From Pedobacter sp. UBA2067 (GTDB lineage Bacteria; Bacteroidota; Bacteroidia; Sphingobacteriales; Sphingobacteriaceae), in NCBI GenBank assembly GCA_002333205.1, contig DDAD01000140.1:57665-66915 (forward strand): a DNA stretch of 9,251 bases, in the 5' to 3' direction. Positions 6,725-9,251 of this stretch are shown here, piece by piece (position 1 is the first letter of the stretch; each line of letters starts with the position of its first letter). A program made the position numbers and the translations under genes. Under the pieces are notes generated by a model. That model worked only from the letters and a program-made list of their open reading frames with translations. It searched no databases and was not told where the DNA came from.

Positions 6725-7963
6725 ATGAATAAGGATCTTTCCAGACTACTTGAAATTGCCAAGGCGCCATCAAGGCTCATTATAGGACTGATGTCGGGCA
6801 CCTCGCTTGATGGACTTGATATTGCACTATGCCGGTTTCAGGGTAGTGGGCCGGGAACAAAGATGGCGCTGCTGCAATTCAAAACGGTAAGTTATCCACC
6901 GGAAGTAAAGTCCAGGCTGAAGCCGATCAGCTCCAAACCGATGGTTGATCTTCAGGAGGTTACTTTGATCAATGCCTGGCTGGGGACTTACTTTGCGGAG
7001 CTCATTAATGTGGCACTAGCGGAATGGGACATTGATCCCAAACAAGTAGATTTGATTGCCAGTCATGGACAGACGATCTTTCATGCGCCTTTCTTCCAGC
7101 ACCAAATAGAGCCCTATGGGAATGCAACACTTCAAATTGGAGATGGAGATCATATCGCGGTAAAAACCGGCATCATTACTTTGAGCGACTTCCGTCAGAA
7201 GCACATTGCTGCCGGCGGAGAAGGGGCACCACTAGCATTATACGGAGATTTCCTGATGTTTTCCGATCCTGAGGAACATCGTGTACTGCTGAACATTGGT
7301 GGTATTGCAAACTTTACCTGGCTGCCTGCACTGAAGCAGGATATACAGCAAGGTCCGCTGCCGAAGGTTTTTTCTACCGATACCGGTTCCGGGAACACAT
7401 TGATGGATCAGTATGTACAAAAACATTTCCCGGGTAAGCAGTATGATGAGGATGCGCAAATTGCACTAAGCGGAAAGGTACACGAAACCCTTCTGGAGCG
7501 GCTACTGGATCTGCCTTTCTTTAAACTTGAATTTCCAAAAACGACAGGCCCCGAAGTATTCAGTTTAAGTCATCTGGAACAGGTGATTGCAGAAGTAGAA
7601 ACTCAACGGCTTGCGTTGAGCGGGGGTGCCGTGCAAATGGAGTTGGCTCCGGCAGATGTGCTTACAACCTTGGCCCAATTCAGTACAATCGGGATCGTCC
7701 GTGCGCTTCGGGCAACAATTCCCCCAGGGACAACTTACAGGGTTTATGTTAGTGGTGGTGGCATGCACAATCCACTGTTGATTAGAAATCTGGAAAACGA
7801 ATTGGGAAAGAAGATGGAAAGCACGGCATTACTGGAGCTGGATCCGGATGCGAAAGAAGCCGTATTGTTCGCTTTACTTGCGAATGAATGCATCAGCGGA
7901 CCAGAGATCAGTATCGAAGGCCAGCCCGCTGTTGCAATGGGAAAAATTAGCTTTCCAGGTTAG
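6725..7963 (+). CDS. anmK: Anhydro-N-acetylmuramic acid kinase
   Basis: A 412-residue cytosolic kinase that opens the 1,6-anhydro ring of anhydro-MurNAc with ATP and water, giving MurNAc-6-phosphate for peptidoglycan recycling. All family motifs are present in order: GLMSGTSLDGLD at residues 21-32 (phosphate-binding start), SHGQT at 113-117, LLNIGGIANFTW, STDTGSGNTLMDQ with the likely catalytic base D219, and SGGGMHNP at 343-350 near the nucleotide site. It is somewhat longer than the roughly 370-residue E. coli enzyme; part of the excess is the N-terminal 20 residues and part is a loop before D219. The start at ATG 6725 has no Shine-Dalgarno sequence. No murQ or muropeptide transporter is visible beside it. 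Its stop TAG overlaps the convergent aminopeptidase stop. Confidence 0.97.
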   Translation: MNKDLSRLLEIAKAPSRLIIGLMSGTSLDGLDIALCRFQGSGPGTKMALLQFKTVSYPPEVKSRLKPISSKPMVDLQEVTLINAWLGTYFAELINVALAEWDIDPKQVDLIASHGQTIFHAPFFQHQIEPYGNATLQIGDGDHIAVKTGIITLSDFRQKHIAAGGEGAPLALYGDFLMFSDPEEHRVLLNIGGIANFTWLPALKQDIQQGPLPKVFSTDTGSGNTLMDQYVQKHFPGKQYDEDAQIALSGKVHETLLERLLDLPFFKLEFPKTTGPEVFSLSHLEQVIAEVETQRLALSGGAVQMELAPADVLTTLAQFSTIGIVRALRATIPPGTTYRVYVSGGGMHNPLLIRNLENELGKKMESTALLELDPDAKEAVLFALLANECISGPEISIEGQPAVAMGKISFPG

Positions 7964-9251
7964 ATCGCCTGGGTTTCTGCTTTCAGCCATTCGGCTTCTT
8001 CAGCAGTTAGTTGTGGGCTCAACCTTTCGAATACGAGTGCATTGTAATTGTTCAGCCAGTCGATCTGGCGCTGTTCCAGCAGTTCTTTCTGGACAATAGC
8101 AGTACTTATTGGTGCTATGGTCAGGCATTCAAAGGCATACCAAACGTTAAATTCATTCTGATCCAGCACGATGGTATTCACCAGATTTTCAATCCGGATA
8201 CCATGTTTCCCTGGGCGATAAACGCCAGGTTCTACCGAGGTAATCATTCCAGGTTCTAAGGCAACCGGGTTAGGTGTTGGATTGAATACCTGCGGACCTT
8301 CGTGTACGTTCAGGAAGTACCCTACGCCGTGACCAGTTCCGTGTCCGTAGTTGATGTTATGGTCCCAAAGTGGCCTACGGGTGATTGCATCAATCTGATA
8401 GCCACAAGTTCCCTGTGGGAATTGCACCTTACATCCATCGATCATTCCTTTTAATACCAAAGTATAATCGCGTCTTTCTTCTTCGGTTGTCGGGCCCATA
8501 GGAATGGTGCGGGTAATATCTGTTGTACCATAGAAGTACTGGCCACCTGAATCTACCAGGAACAGGCCTTCAGGCTTAACCTCTACATCGCTCTCCGCAG
8601 AAGCAGAATAGTGTGGTAATGCACCATGTGCGGCATAAGCACTGATGGTGTTGAAGCTATCGCCCACGAAACCTTCCTGTTCTGCACGGTATTTTCTCAA
8701 CTGCGCGGCAGCAGAAAGTTCCGTGATGGTCGTTTTGCCTATTTGCTCAGATAACCACTTCAGAAAACGGGTGATGGCCACACCATCCTTGGTCATGGCA
8801 ATGCGGGTGTTCTCCAGTTCTGTGTCGTTCTTAACGGCTTTCAGATTTGTTGAAGGATTGGTATCTTTTATTTTTCTAACTGATTTAGGGATCAGTTTAA
8901 GGTAGGCATAGCAATTCCGCTTCGGGTCAATGAAGATGGAGCTGTTTTCTGGTAATTTCGAGAGCGCCGTCTCAATCTCTCCATAAGCACAAACTTCGAC
9001 ACCGTTTTTAAGTAAGGTCAGTTTTTCTTGTTCAGTAAGTTTGTGCTCATCCATGTATAGCTTTGCATGATCCTGACTAATCAGCGCAAAACTTAACACC
9101 ACCGGATTGTAACTTACATCCTTACCGCGGATGTTAAACAACCAGGCTAGATCATCCAGCGAAGAAATCAAATGGTAGTCTGCATCATTGGCAGCGAGTA
9201 CCGCACGAACCGCAGCAATTTTTGAACTGATGGATTGGCCAATATGCTGTT
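7960..9251 (-). CDS. Xaa-Pro aminopeptidase (M24B, aminopeptidase P), 5' end outside window
   Basis: The frame is open to the right edge. The TTG at 9169-9171 is internal, because the reading continues upstream through codons for ...AANDADYHL. About 429 residues are visible; family members of the three-domain type are near 590, so roughly 160 N-terminal residues are missing. A second creatinase-like N-domain is followed by the pita-bread catalytic domain. The five metal ligands are all seen: D in VDSGG (codon 8551-8553), D in TTDITRT (8518-8520), H in GTGHGVG (8329-8331), E in SVEPGVY (8230-8232) and E in RIENLV (8188-8190). The supporting His of NVHEGP is also present. It should bind two divalent metals, usually manganese, and remove N-terminal residues preceding proline. 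No signal peptide can be judged because the start is missing. It converges on anmK with overlapping stops. Confidence 0.95.
   Translation of the reverse strand, partial: QHIGQSISSKIAAVRAVLAANDADYHLISSLDDLAWLFNIRGKDVSYNPVVLSFALISQDHAKLYMDEHKLTEQEKLTLLKNGVEVCAYGEIETALSKLPENSSIFIDPKRNCYAYLKLIPKSVRKIKDTNPSTNLKAVKNDTELENTRIAMTKDGVAITRFLKWLSEQIGKTTITELSAAAQLRKYRAEQEGFVGDSFNTISAYAAHGALPHYSASAESDVEVKPEGLFLVDSGGQYFYGTTDITRTIPMGPTTEEERRDYTLVLKGMIDGCKVQFPQGTCGYQIDAITRRPLWDHNINYGHGTGHGVGYFLNVHEGPQVFNPTPNPVALEPGMITSVEPGVYRPGKHGIRIENLVNTIVLDQNEFNVWYAFECLTIAPISTAIVQKELLEQRQIDWLNNYNALVFERLSPQLTAEEAEWLKAETQAI

Noticed and set aside
9169..9171. TTG as the start of the Xaa-Pro aminopeptidase gene
   Set aside because: The reading frame continues to the right edge with family-like sequence (VRAVLAANDADYHL), so the gene is cut by the window.
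1..9251. Mobile elements, CRISPR arrays, toxin-antitoxin or defence genes
   Set aside because: No transposase, integrase, direct-repeat array or small toxin/antitoxin pair is visible; gene content is housekeeping and envelope-related throughout.

Overview
The window looks like a chromosomal housekeeping segment from a member of the Bacteroidota, most likely a Sphingobacteriaceae/Pedobacter-type organism. That placement is inferred from gene content: DUF2480, DUF3108, DUF3109 and DUF6702 proteins, a Bacteroidota-type M1 peptidase and a long PpiD-like isomerase. Start codons lack clear Shine-Dalgarno sequences, and one good TAnnTTTG -7 box is present. I see no mobile elements, CRISPR arrays, rRNA or tRNA. 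Coding density is high and no non-coding stretch reaches 300 bases.

Left (1-1705): the 3' part of a periplasmic PpiD/SurA-like peptidyl-prolyl isomerase, cut by the window edge and closed by a perfect 10-bp intrinsic terminator. Its visible part carries one catalytic parvulin domain and what look like three degenerate parvulin-like copies.

Centre-left (1717-3674): a three-gene plus-strand operon, DUF2480 - DUF3108 (exported) - DUF3109 (cysteine-rich), with gaps of 27 and 1 nt. None of the three has an established function. The DUF2480 protein shows an internal duplication with a 59-residue period. The operon ends at a 14-bp inverted repeat shared with the convergent M1 peptidase gene.

Centre-right (3697-6650): an exported M1 metallopeptidase on the minus strand, divergent from a small exported DUF6702 protein. 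Their start codons are 65 nt apart.

Right (6725-9251): anmK (anhydro-N-acetylmuramic acid kinase, peptidoglycan recycling) converges on an Xaa-Pro aminopeptidase (M24) gene that runs off the right edge. The two stop codons overlap in a 4-nt TTAG.

The themes are envelope protein folding, peptide breakdown and cell-wall recycling. I find no clear defence, mobile or biosynthetic system. The least understood parts are the DUF2480-DUF3108-DUF3109 operon and the DUF6702 protein.
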